64,000 bases of DNA, from positions 6,019,012 to 6,083,011 of the forward strand of contig JAJEKV010000046.1 in assembly GCA_021234155.1 (NCBI GenBank). Direction: 5' to 3'. The notes beneath the pieces were generated by a model. The model saw only the letters and a program-made list of their open reading frames with translations. It made no database searches and was not told the DNA's origin. Within the stretch, counting starts at the first letter, position 1; each line of letters starts with the position of its first letter. Shown one piece after another: positions 11,958-22,711 of this stretch. The position numbers and the translations under genes were made by a program. Origin of the DNA: Isoetes taiwanensis (lineage: Eukaryota > Streptophyta > Lycopodiopsida > Isoetales > Isoetaceae).

Positions 11958-14900
11958 TCCTTGGGGTGAGATGACGCTGGATCAGGACCAGGCTGTGGCC
12001 GCTCTCTTGGACCCTTACCTGGCCTCCTGCAATCGCATTCAACGCCTTGATCATTTCTCTGACGCAACACCTTCTTCGGAGACGGTTGATGTCAATGCCG
12101 TCATGACGCAACCTTTGCTTGATGACACTCCGCCGCCTCTTTTCTTCACCACTCAAAATGCTGCTCCTCCGGTCATGCTTCAACCTCCTGCTCATCATGT
12201 TCAGGATACGGAGGTTGTTCCTCATATTCAAACTCCAGAAGTAGAAATAGTGGACATTGGTAACAATCAACCGGTCCGCTTAGCTGCTCATCTTCCATCC
12301 ACCTATAAAGCACGCGCTGTGACGTTGTTCAAGAAGTTCAAACATATTTTTGCTTGGAGCTACAAAGACCTTCGAGGTATCAAAAAAGAATTGGGGGAAC
12401 TCACAATTCCTATCAAACCTGATGCACGCCCCATCTAGCAACGACAGTACAGGCTCAACCCAATTACCGTGACCGCGTCAAGGCTAAAATTGACAAACTC
12501 TTAGCTGCTGGCCTGATTTATGAGGTCAAACATTCTGAATGGGTGAGCCCTATCGTCATTGCTCTCAAACACAATGGTAAGATCCGCGTTTGCGTGGACT
12601 ACAGAAAACTCAATCAAGCTACGGAGCGTGATCACTTCCCGCTTCCCTTCACTGACCAGGTTCTTGAAGAAGTTGCTGGTCATGAGATGTACTCTTTCAT
12701 GGATGGTTTCTCTGGGTACAATCAAATTTCTATCAAGAAAGAAGATCAACTCAAAACTACCTTCACCACCCCGTGGGGCACTTTTGCCTACAAGGTGGTC
12801 CCTTTTGGTTTATCAAACTCTCCTCCAACCTTTCAGCGCATCATGCTCTCTATCTTTCAAGACTATATGAAGGATCAACCTTTTCTCCAGATCTTTCAGG
12901 ATGATTTTTCAGCCTACAGCTCCATGGATGATCACCTGGAGAAGTTAGAGCTCGTCTTCCAAAAATGTGATGAATCTGGCATTAGTCTCAATCCCGAGAA
13001 GTGCACTTTCTGTGTCACCTCAGGCGTTCTTTTGGGTCATGTGGTCAGTAAAGACGGAATCACCACGGATCCTGCTAAAATCAATTGTGTACTGAAGGCT
13101 CAAGCACCCTCAAATATCAAAGAGACACGTTCCTTCCTGGGTAAGGTTAATTACTATTCCACCTTCATTCCTGGACTTGCAGCTATAGCTGATCCCATCC
13201 ATAAACTCACGGGTGATGAATCCACTTGGGCTTGGAATTCCCAAGCGGAAGCTGCTTTTCAAAAGTTGAAGCTGTTACTTACTCAGGCCCCGGTACTTGT
13301 TCCTCCTCAATGGGACAAGCCCTTCCACGTTCATGTTGATGTCTCTGCTTTTGCCATCGGTGCTGTTCTTTCTCAGGCCTATGATGAGCACACGGATAAA
13401 CCCATCCGCTATGCCAGCCGGAAACTCAATCCTGCTGAGCGCAACTACTCTGCCACGGAACGGGAAGCCTTGGGCTTAGTTTTCTGTGTCCAACGTTTCC
13501 GTCATTATTTATTGGGAAGCCAGATCAAGTTCTTTGTTGACCATCAAGCTCTTCTTTATTTAATCAACAAAGCCACGCCCACGGGTAGAATTGCTCGTTG
13601 GGTCCTTCTTCTGCAAGAATTCGCTCCATTCGAAATTGTCCATAAGGCAGGCAAGTCTCATGTGGTGCCTGATTATCTTTCACGCATCCACACGGATGAT
13701 CCCTCCACGGGTGTTTCTGACGCCTTTCCAGACGCTCAATTGTTCCTGGTCACGGCCACGCCCCATTGGTTTCACAACTTTCAGCAATATCTTCTCACTG
13801 GTGCTCTTCCTCCCGAAGATCCGACGCTCTCTCCAGAGAAGCTTCGCTCCCGCCGCCGTCAGTTTCTCAGAGAGGTCCGTGACTACACACATGGTTGCAG
13901 GCCATCTATATAAACGCGGTAAAGACATGGTCCTCCGTCGTTGTGTCCTCCCTCATGAGGTGCCTGACATTGTTCGACAAGCCCATGATGGGCTTGGTGG
14001 TGGTCATTTTAGTGGTGACGCCACGGCACGCAAAATTCTTCTGGCAGGATATTTCTGGCCCACGCTCTTCAAAGATGCCCAGCTTATGCTCGCACGTGTG
14101 ACGTCTGTCAGCGTGTGGAAAGCCCACGGCCCGTGATGCTCTTCCCTTGACGCCGGTCGCCACGCCACTTCCCTTCAGCAAATGGGGAATGGAATTTGTG
14201 GGGCCCATGGACCCACCGGCGCGGCACACCCGTGCCCGCTACATTCTGGTCATCACGGATTATGCTACCAAATGGGCGGAAGCTTGTGCACTTCCAGACA
14301 ACACTGCTGCCAGTACCGCCAAGGTTCTCTACACGCACATCATCACGCGTTTTGGTTGTCCCACGGAACTTGTTAGTGATCATGGCGTGCATTTTGTCAA
14401 TCATACCATCAAGGAGCTGACGGATTATCTTCACATATAGCACAGGAAGAGTACACCTTACTATCCTCAAGGAAATGGCTTGGCTGAAAGTACCAACAAA
14501 ACTCTCATCACTGTCCTCAAGAAAATTTGTGACGCTTCTCGAACAGATTGGCAAGACAAGTTGCCTACTGTTCTTTGGGCTTACAACACCAGTTTCAAAA
14601 TTGCTACTGGCCACACTCCCTTCAAACTGGTTTATGGTCAAGAAGCTCTCATGCCTTTTGAATATATTCTTCCGACTCTCCGTTTCCAACTTGCTACAGC
14701 ACATAATCCACCTGCTGCATTCAAGGAACGGGTTTATCAATTGGAACAGCTGGATGAACTACGGCGAGATGCTTACATTCGTGTTCTTCATGGACAACAG
14801 TTGCAGAAATCATTGCATGACAAACGTCTTAAGACAAAAACATTCAAAGAAGGTGATTTGGTTCTTCTTTATGATTCTCGTTACAAAAATTTTCTGGGCA

Positions 14901-15097
14901 AGTTAAAGTTCAGGTGGCTTGGTCCTTATCAAATTATTCAAGTTGTTCAACCCAGTGTTTTCAAGCTGGCTGAGGTAGATGGCACTCCATTACCTACTCT
15001 GGTTAATGGCTTTCGCCTTAAGCAATTTCATACAGAAGCTACAGACAGTTCTACACAAGATGCACCACAAAGTTCTGAAACAATAGATAGTGACTAA
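11851..15097 (+). pseudogene. pol: pol (RT, RNase H, integrase) of the Tat-like element
   Basis: A linker (HIFAWSYKDLRGIKKELGEL, about 12340) leads to a TAG at about 12436 and a frame change; RT continues with KIRVCVDYRKLNQATERDHF, FMDGFSGYNQI, the catalytic segment FQDDFSAYS (about 12895) and LLGHVVSKDGITTDP. RNase H has VHVDVSAFAIG and VDHQALLYLI (13320-13570). A frameshift near 13900 enters the integrase: His2Cys2 finger (HDGLGGGHFSG...CDVCQ), another frameshift near 14110, then VITDYATKWAEA (first Asp), VSDHGVHFVNHT (second Asp), an in-frame TAG at 14438-14440, and YYPQGNGLAESTNKTL (Glu). A C-terminal SH3-like part (FKEGDLVLLYD, FRWLGPYQIIQV) ends at 15097. The key residues remain but at least two stops and three frameshifts disable it. 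Confidence 0.92.
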
Positions 15098-15189
15098 AAG
15101 CGGCATATTTATATTACTAGAGGCAAATTACAAAATGTGAGCATTGCCCACTTACTTCCGCTATGAGCAAGAGCTATATGGGCAGTGCC

Positions 15190-15480
15190 CTATTTACAAA
15201 ATCCTAAAATTAAAACCCCTCTACTCCGGGTTGGGAGCAGAGGTGATGCGGAGGATATGGTAGTAGTTCTGCTCTGGATCCCAGCGCAGATGCACACCAC
15301 CTCCATGGGGTTGGTCAGAGGGTCGGGGTGCTCAGCCATCCCACTGCACCAGCCATCCATAGGGATGCCACGGTTGTGGCATTTCCAGAGATCCAAACAG
15401 TTCATCTTGCAGGTGATCCATTCCTGACAGTTCGTGGGCATCGTGCAATTCTCGTTCAAACCAGCCGCTGCCATACTCAT
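15190..15480 (-). CDS. Antisense Cys-rich small ORF with TATA and CCAAT boxes
   Basis: A 96-residue open frame on the minus strand in the spacer between integrase and the extra ORF. Eight cysteines sit in the first two thirds with spacing C-x5-C-x5-C-x3-C-x5-C-x10-C-x15-C-x-C; the CxxxC plus CxC pair resembles Cys-stabilised defensin-like folds (inference only). No hydrophobic signal peptide is visible: it starts MSMAAAGLNENC. Upstream on the same strand are a TATATAA box (15519-15525), an ATTGG (CCAAT) box at 15557-15561 and two GACGTGG-like boxes (about 15550 and 15575). The TATA-to-ATG gap of about 40 bases leaves a very short leader. Antisense ORFs in the corresponding spacer are known for Ogre/Tat elements, so it could be a lineage feature, a captured gene or chance. 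Confidence 0.4.
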   Translation of the reverse strand: MSMAAAGLNENCTMPTNCQEWITCKMNCLDLWKCHNRGIPMDGWCSGMAEHPDPLTNPMEVVCICAGIQSRTTTISSASPLLPTRSRGVLILGFCK

Positions 15481-15518
15481 GATCGCCAAGGGTGTCTCAG
15501 TTTCGTCCCCTGCTCGTC

Positions 15519-15561
15519 TTATATAGCCCCACCGACGGGAATCCTATCGACGTGGACCAAT
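15519..15561 (-). promoter_or_regulatory. Putative antisense promoter (TATA plus CCAAT box)
   Basis: Read on the minus strand: ATTGG, about 32 bases later TATATAAG, then the ATG of the Cys-rich ORF about 40 bases on. The spacing is that of a plant core promoter. Activity is inference. Confidence 0.35.
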
Positions 15562-15599
15562 CAGACCACTCGCCGACGTGGTTGCAATGCAAGGCCGTT

Positions 15600-16028
15600 T
15601 CTAAATTGGAATCTTTTCTCCCGCCGCATATCTAGCAATGGTACCTTCTGACACTTTCGTTTTAATGATATCCCACTTCGAGTTGCCCGCATTAAATGAC
15701 ATTCCTTCTTTTCACGCCCGTCGAACATTATTATGTGTACCTTCGCCAGCTGTCACATCCGATCGTTCATTTACGTCTCATCTCCACCGTTCATTGCTTC
15801 TCCCTTAACTGCTTGGGGACTTAGCCAAATTTTTGCCTCTCAATCGACTCCTTCGCATCTCTTGCCACCTGGCATCATCAACGGTCGTTGTTTCATTCTC
15901 ATCATGCCCCTTCGCAAAACACTTGTGCGCCCCAAATACCTTTTCGTCCATCTTCGCTTTCGTCTTCCGCTCTCTGTCCTCCGGCTTCTCCACACAGTTC
16001 TCCTTGTTCCTCTCCGACGCTCTTCGCC
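15600..16028 (+). other. Spacer upstream of the extra ORF, no gene seen
   Basis: Pyrimidine-rich sequence with short open frames in several phases but no recognisable domain; it would serve as leader for the ORF starting at 16029. Confidence 0.5.
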
Positions 16029-19000
16029 ATGGCTGCTTCACCCAAATTTCCTCAACTTCAAGCTTCGGCTCCACGGGATCCGGCTCTTTTGGAGTCCGTG
16101 ACCTTCTCGACACCCACCTTTCGCGAGGCCCTCGTTGGTCTGAGTCGTGAAGTGGCGGAACGCCAGGAGCTTTACGAATTCTCACAAATGGACCTCCCTG
16201 CACCATATCCGGAGCAATTGAAGCAGTTCGTTGCTCATATCGTCAACAGCCCGGAAGGATACGCTACCACGGTCGATGGCACCACCATCATGCTTACTCA
16301 GGCCCTGATTTCTGAGGTATTCCACATTCCTCTTAAAAGACCTTCTTTATCTTGGGCTGCCTTACAGGACCTGGATGTCACTCAGTTTGGCGTTGTTCCA
16401 TATCAAGTCAACATGCATCGCCTGACCAATATTGCCAAGACCCACGATACTTTTGTAAAGTTTCTGTGGCGAAAATTGCTTGGGTATTCTATCAAGAACA
16501 CCCATATCAGTTGTTATCACGGCCATCCGCTCCACTCACCATATTGATTGGCCACAAATGCTGTTCTTCAGACTCCTTCATGAAGTGGATCGCATTAGGG
16601 CTGCCCCCTCTTCTGTCTTTGAAGCCTCAGTGGGTGCCCATCTTCAAGCCCTCATCCGTCATTACCTTCCTCTTTCTGGGTCCCCTTCCAATTCTCATAC
16701 CTCCACTCATCAATCTTTTCATTCCCTTCCTCAAAACCAACAGGCTGAAACTTCACGCCCTTCTTCTCCTGGTCATGTTCAACCCAACGCCATGCATGTC
16801 ACTGTCTCCTCTTCCTCCACAGAATCGATGCCCTCCACTTCTCATCATGTCTCTCAGACGTCACAAACACGGCAACACCAGGACCCTGCACCTCCACATC
16901 CTCGCCAGCTCCTCTATCAATACCAGCAGGATGTTCAAGCCATTGTCCTCAAGCTACAAGAATCCCAAGAAGTTCTCATGAATGGCGTTCAAGCGTCCCT
17001 GGAGGCATCGGAAGCTGTTCACAGGGATCTTCAAGTTGCCAACACGCAAGTTCAATCCCTGGAAGCCAAACTTCAGGAAAAGCACGAGGCTCTCTTACAG
17101 GCCCGTGAGAATCTCAAGACCGCACAAGATCAGAACAGCCTGCTTGCTGATCAACAGGCTCAGTTACAAACATCAATTCAGGAATTGCTGGAGCAGGTCA
17201 AGGCCAAGGATAACCTCCTGGGCGACAAGGACAACGACCTTGCCAAACTTAACACCTTGTATACAGAGCTTTCTCAGAGTTACCGCACTCAAGTCCATGA
17301 CCTTACAGAACGTGATGCTCGCATCACCTCCTTAGAAGCTCAGCTTTCCACGCTGACCACTCAGCTCACGCCTCTCCAGGATCAACTTACGGAGGCTAAG
17401 AAACAGAAGATCATTGATGACGCCGAGATTGCCACGCTTCGACTCCATACTCCGGGGCAATCCTCTTCACATGGCACGCTCTCTCATAAACGGGTCCGTG
17501 ATCAGTTACGTCTTCTGCTAGAAAAGGAGAACCGGATCCGCGACCTCGAACATCAGCTCCAGCAAGCTGTTCAATCTACTGAAGAGGTCCAAAATAAACA
17601 GGAGGGCTATATTGATATCGCTACCCACATCCCTGTGGATTTCTCCACTCCTTCCAGTTATCTGGACTATGTGGTTGCCCGACGCCACCTTTTCCTTCTG
17701 AAGTGGTACGCGGCAGACGGCCAGATTAATCAACAGCCACTCCGCAGTGCGGATTTTCTAAGGATCTGGCCGGATCTTTCTGTTGAAGACAAAGGTTTAC
17801 TTTGTGCCCTCTTGGTTTTTGATCAGATCGCCTGTGAAGATCCGGATTTGGTCGTCTTCCGAATTGTTCAGCCAATGGCCTATGTTTTTCATGACTTCTA
17901 TCTGGCTGACATACACGATAAATTCCAAGATGAGGCCCATCGTGTTTTTCGAGGCAACTCCCATGCTGCTTGGTTGTTATTGGACACCAACCGGTATTTA
18001 AAGGATAATGATCAGTCTCTCACTTTTGAACAGGAGTACATGCCTGAACTTGCTCATCACTTACCTTTGTGGCAGGCTGAAACACTGGAACAGGTACGGA
18101 GAAATTTAGCGCATCCTGATGATCTTCAGTTTGCCCAAATTTATATGCAGCACTTGGGAGGCTACAATCAATTGCGTGGCCTTCTGGAAAGCAAGACCAT
18201 ACCCACGGGTTGGGTTAATCCTCCTGTCTATACTCAGCTCTCTGCTTCCGAATGGGACCAGTGGTGCCGTGCTCTTGATCCCGACCTTGTTCGTGAATTC
18301 AGGGAGCAAGCGCAGCAGCCCACGCCCACGGGCATGGCTCACTCTCCATATGCTTCCTTGGGAGTCCCTCCACGCCTACGGTTTCTCACCTCTGACTGGC
18401 GTCTTCCATTTTGGACAAAAGTACTGGAACGCCATGCTGGGTGGACTCCCCCTCAGATCTCGACGGATCTCCGGTGGGATCCACGTTTTGTCTGACGCTC
18501 CAATTGGGAGGATGGTGCCACCTTGGATCACACTGACAATTGGATCTATATTGCCAATGAGCGTGGTTGGCAAAAGACAGCTGATGCTGTTCATGGCCTT
18601 GATGCCTTCTTGCAGAATGCCGCCACCTTACCGGACCCTTCTGTTCACCGTCAAGCTGGCTTCTGTGCTGCTCTCAAATGCCTCCTTGTAAGCTCGCTCA
18701 ATTGGCAGCGTCCTATTTTTTATTGCAACCCGAATGCCAGCGTCAGTGCCTTCGGCCTCCAGACTTGCCTTCTCATGGAGTGCCAATTCGTTCCTTCTAA
18801 GGCACATGCTGCCCTTGAAGACATGGTGCACTCCAGATTCCTCATTGATGCAGATCCTGCCCTTGGGCTCAACAATCCTGACGCTCTTCAAACACGCCAG
18901 GACCTTATCGGCAATTACCACAATGGCGCCCGTCCTCATTCACGTGAGGATCACTTTCAGACTGCTGGGTTCCCGCCATCGGAAACACTTCCTCCTTTTC

Positions 19001-19203
19001 TTCACCCTGAGTGTCGTTTGGTGGGGGGGAGTGTTAGTCCTGTATGTCTTGGTACAGGACTATTTATGCATACGACGGACCAAGTCAAGGCCAAGGATCC
19101 ACATCTTGGCACAGGTCAGTCGTCAAAGGCCTCGCAGAAGACCAAGCAGACCACGCAATCAAAGGCCACGCCTGCCGTCAAGAGGAGGCGCTCAGACAAG
19201 TGA
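16029..19203 (+). pseudogene. Extra coiled-coil ORF downstream of integrase, reading into the 3' LTR
   Basis: Starts at ATG 16029 (MAASPKFPQLQASAPRDP). The N-terminal globular part (about 160 residues) ends in a frameshift near 16490; the reading resumes with FFRLLHEVDRIRAAPSSVFE, a Ser/Pro/His-rich linker, then a long coiled coil of about 250 residues (16900-17600; EAKLQEKHEALLQARENLKT). A second globular part follows (SYLDYVVARRHLFLLKWYAA, HDFYLADIHDKFQDEAHRVF). An in-frame TGA at 18493-18495 interrupts it; the same frame then runs on through the polypurine tract into the LTR, ending AVKRRRSDK. It sits in the env-like position, but I see no signal peptide, membrane segment or known domain, so function is unknown. 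A structural or DNA-tethering role is possible; the basic end looks like a nuclear localisation signal. Confidence 0.7.
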
Positions 19204-19624
19204 CGGCCCGTCACCGCCTGCGTCAGCGTCAGCGTGATTTTAGGCATTTCAAGAGGCACCGCCAGCATTCCTGCAAATCAGGCCTCCTTCCAGGAGTCGG
19301 CACCGAAATCAGTCAGAGTGTCTATATTGGGCCAAAGGCCATTGTACTATATATATGAGTAGAGCTAGCACATGAGTTTTTAGATGAGTTTTGAGTCTTG
19401 TCTCACTTCAGTTTTCTCTCGATTGCGAGAGCTCATGTATCTTCATTGACATCAAGGAAGTTGTTCTCATTATTGTGATCTCACTGTTCTCTTTTGTTTT
19501 CTCTTTTCCTTTCTTTGTTTCTTTTGCAAATCCCGCGTGACACAGCTCCCGGAGCCTCCTGTTAGATCCAAGGGTCCTTACAAAGGGCTGTCTTGTAGGA
19601 GTTCCCGAACCCAGACCCCAAACA
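19032..19624 (+). repeat. 3' LTR
   Basis: 593 bases, TG...CA, with the same hairpin (one mismatch per arm region), TATA box (19348-19356) and ends as the 5' LTR. Preceded by GGTGGGGGGGAG. Confidence 0.92.
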
Positions 19625-19629
19625 CACAT

Positions 19630-20393
19630 TTGTCACCACCACTACATTTCACCACACAATCTCTCACCACCACAGTTCACCACATGTTGTCACCACCACC
19701 ACACCACATAATACCCCACCATTTATCCTACCACTACAGTTCATCCACCGTAGACTACCACCACATCATCTCCCACCACCACATATCCTTAAGCACATGC
19801 CCTGCCAAATACTTGTCGTGTTCATTTTGTCATTTGCTAGTTTTTCTTATCCTCTTCGGACCATCTATGTGAAAGTGCCACAATTGGAGGGCACAAATTG
19901 TGGCTATGATCACCAAGTCCACTAGAAATGTGATAGAATTTCTATTCTATACTTTAACGGTAGGTGTTCAGACGGCATCCTTGAATAAACAAGAGAATAG
20001 AATAGAATAGGATTTTTATCGTGAGTTTATTTTTCAATAGCACATCACATTCATTATGCATGTCGTTTTTGAAAAAAAGTCATGCCAAAATTGACTAGAA
20101 GGAAATGTTATTGTTGGATCTATAACAATGGTTTATAAAAAGGTCACTGCAATTTGTAGACACAAATTAAAATATGGATATGTTTTTACATAAATGTTTT
20201 GTCATGTGCTTGTTGTGATAGGTAATGGCTGTTAAATTATGCTTTGTCCTTCTAGCAAGAATGCGTTAAATACAAGACTTTTGAAGTTTCAAAGATGGTT
20301 TAATCACAATTATTATGCATCATTGATTGATGTGCATGCATAAAGACTGTCCCCATTTTTTAGACAATGTCTCATATTGCCACTAAATTCACA
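19630..20393. other. CCACA tract then AT-rich noncoding sequence
   Basis: 19630-19790 continues the CCACCACA-rich tract interrupted by the retrotransposon. 19800-20393 is AT-rich; no gene seen. Confidence 0.5.
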
Positions 20394-21300
20394 TCATAGT
20401 CTAATAGGCACATAATGTCTCTTTGGCACCCTTCCTTTCTGCTCCAGATATTTGTGGTGCTTCATGAAGTGCAAAGTATCATGTTCCCTATCATCTGATA
20501 CATAGTAATGGATTTCCTTGATAATCTCAACTTCCACTGAGTCATACTGATATGTTATTTGAACCAAAATGGTAATCTGGTTATTGACCCAGCGCATTGA
20601 TTGCACCTCCTCTTGTTCCTTGAAGGTATAGTTTTCTGCAAAATCCACTACCGAAACACATGCATCTACTGGGAGATTCTCCAGAAGCTCTTTAAATTGT
20701 TTTGCCTGCATTGGTGCCTGAAATTATGCAGTAGAAAGACTTTTAGGTGCTCTTTTATTTAGAAGCTCCTTGGGTTCTATCTCATTGTACTGACGAGTCA
20801 ATCTCCTACTAGCACTCAAGATATTGTCTTTTTCATAGTCAATGTACTCCCATTTCACTTTCTTATTCCTACCACTTTCTTCCATGGGACAGGTCTGAAA
20901 CTTCTTGATTCCACACAGCTCACAATCTCCAAGGATGCACGCCTTCTTGTGAAACTCATCTAATTCACTCTTTGGACATAATATAGATATCCACAGGCTT
21001 CCTGTACTTGCAATTTTATGCTGATGTGCCTTGCATTAACCAAGTTCATGTGATCTACATACATCACAGGTGTAAGTGCAATTCGTCGGATGTTTGGTTC
21101 TCATCCCATTGAGTCTATCCACTAGCATTTGTATCCTCACATGCTGAATGCAACATCAACTATTGAAGTCCTTTAATTTCACAACAAACCACGATTTTAG
21201 CTTCTCAAAATCTCGAAGACGAATGTTAATTTGTGGATGTTGGTCCTTGAACCTCTTGAACAATAGCATCTGCATGAACTGAACACTAAACTGTTATGAT
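20394..21300 (-). pseudogene. N-terminal half of a DDD-type transposase of the DFAENY family
   Basis: Reading on the minus strand from about 21300: FMQMLLFKRFKDQHPQINIR, DFEKLKSWFVVKLKDF, a cysteine-rich segment (NCTYTCDVCRSHELG), ILCPKSELDEFHKKACILGD, CELCGIKKFQTCP, then WEYIDYEKDNILSASRRLTR, an in-frame TAA near 20730, and QAKQFKELLENLP followed by the catalytic-type strand VSVVDFAENYTF and HYYVSDDREHDTLHF. I recognise this order (two zinc-binding Cys clusters, then a DFAENY strand) from a transposase-like protein family seen in invertebrates and early plants; the family name is uncertain (Sola is a candidate). The first catalytic Asp is in DFAENY. Stops near 21130, 21060 and 20730 show decay. 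The C-terminal half lies at 22712-23670 on the opposite strand. Confidence 0.6.
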
Positions 21301-21665
21301 ATGTATACCACACCACAACATGCACCATACCATGCCCCAAACTCATCATATTTACCAGACCGAGCACATTAGTGCTATGTACGTTACGACACACCACACC
21401 ACATCACACCATGCACCACACACATCATAACCATCAAACAGACGATATTAAACTCATGCCATACCATATATCACAGAGCACATATCATGCACCACACACT
21501 CTACCCACACATTCTGCATGCCATACACTATCCACCACACATACTATATACCAAATGTGTGGTGGTAGCAGGGGGGTGGAGTGTGGTGGTGGGAGATGGT
21601 GGGGGTGTGGTGTGGGACATGGTGGAGTGTGGTGTGGGAGATGGTGGGCTTCAAATGTGGTGGTA
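21300..21665. repeat. CACACCA/TGTGGTGG tract with orientation switch
   Basis: 21300-21545 is CACCACA-rich; from about 21556 the same strand is TGTGGTGG-rich to 21660. The switch is what an inversion breakpoint in such a tract would leave. Confidence 0.75.
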
Positions 21666-21674
21666 ATGAGAATG

Positions 21675-21880
21675 TGGTGATACAGCAACATAAGTTTGGG
21701 CATCTGGTGTGAAACCACTACCTTGTATCTGTGCAAATAGTTCCATCGGCAACCTGCTCTCACCATTCTCTGCATAACCAAATATCATAGCAGTCCAGGA
21801 CACCAGGTCGTGATGTGGCATCTTGTCAAAGACCCAACGAGCATGTGTCATACTCCCACATCTGGCACCAAAGATAACCA
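21675..21880 (-). pseudogene. Pentatricopeptide repeat (PLS-type PPR) fragment
   Basis: The minus-strand frame reads ARCGSMTHARWVFDKMPHHD, LVSWTAMIFGYAENGE, PMELFAQIQGSGFTPDAQTY: the linked S, P and L motifs of a plant organelle RNA-editing type PPR protein, about two repeats. PPR proteins bind organelle RNA one base per repeat (known). The frame runs into the TGTGG tract at one end and loses the repeat pattern at the other (about 21900), so it is a scrap captured between repeats and not a gene. Confidence 0.8.
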
Positions 21881-21981
21881 GCTCCTTCGAATCCAAGAAT
21901 CCCAACATGACACGGAAACCTCACTGTTTGCTTCACAAGAAATGCAAGGCAGAGAACCCACCTCAGAAAAAGAACCCGATG

Positions 21982-22233
21982 CTACCCGATGCTGGCCACC
22001 CGATGATTTAAGCCCCATAGCATTTCCCTGGCTACCCGATGCTGCTTGTCTATGTAAAATGCTCCAATCACTTTACCTGTCTCCCACGAATCTGCAAGTG
22101 CAGCCATGCAAAATAGTGAAAGAAAAGCATCTACAATAGCCACAACGCACTGATGAGCATCCTGGTCCACTCCGGTTAGCCGGTTTCGAGAGCGGCTGCC
22201 CACCAACAGAAGTGACCTAACATTTACAGCCAA
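21982..22233 (-). other. Short open frame of unknown meaning
   Basis: An 83-codon minus-strand frame (VDQDAHQCVVAIVDAFLSLF, AALADSWETGKVIGAFYID) upstream of the PPR scrap. The composition looks protein-like but I recognise no family; it could be more decayed PPR-gene sequence or chance. Confidence 0.2.
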
Positions 22234-22249
22234 TCATAAGTTTTTAGCA

Positions 22250-22650
22250 GTCACCAGCATATCCTAGGGATATTCTAGCATATACCTAGGATATGCCAAA
22301 AGCCCACATAAACAAGGGTTTGCCCCCCTAGGGGCAACCCAAAAAGTGAAGTTATACTCTGTCTTATCCCAATCACATTTGCAATGTTAATATAAACTTG
22401 TCACAGTTGCAATTTCGAACAAAAAACATACACTGAGTTCATTCTTAAAGTAAAACATAATTGACAATATAAAACTAAACAAGATATAACAAAGTGCTGC
22501 GCACTGAGGGTTGCCCTCCGTGACCCAAGAGTGAAATGGCTTAAATCACACTTCAAAGTCATGTTTTCGAGCATATACTGACATATACTTGGAATATGCC
22601 ACAAACCCACATGGATGAGGGTTTTCCCCTTAGGGGCAACCCAAAAAACT
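22250..22650. repeat. Dispersed GC-hairpin repeat, two copies
   Basis: Copies at about 22255-22345 and 22565-22645. Each has an AT-rich part (CAGCATATCCTAGG or GAGCATATACTGACATAT, then GAATATGCC-like) followed by AGGGTTT(G/T)CCCC, a short spacer and GGGGCAACCCAAAA, an imperfect hairpin. Further copies lie at 35340-35520. Confidence 0.65.
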
Positions 22651-22711
22651 GGCTTCAAACATATCAATGGAATGCTATTTCCATGCCCAATTCATAATTC
22701 ATATTTTCAGA

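Larger units (their letters stand above)
8526..19624 (+). mobile_element. Tat/Athila-like Ty3/gypsy LTR retrotransposon with extra 3' ORF (11.1 kb)
   Basis: Two LTRs (8526-9122 and 19032-19624) begin TGTTAG and end CAAACA. The 5-base target duplication CACAT flanks them (8521-8525, 19625-19629). A tRNA-Asp-like primer site follows the 5' LTR, and a G-rich polypurine tract (about 19022-19031) precedes the 3' LTR. Internal order: gag with three zinc knuckles, protease, RT/RNase H, integrase, a 0.9-kb spacer with an antisense ORF, then an extra coiled-coil ORF. The protease IDGGS and the FQDDFSAYS form of the RT motif fit the Tat/Athila branch (known pattern). The LTRs look roughly 95% identical by eye, so insertion is fairly old, and every coding region has stops or frameshifts. 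Confidence 0.93.
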
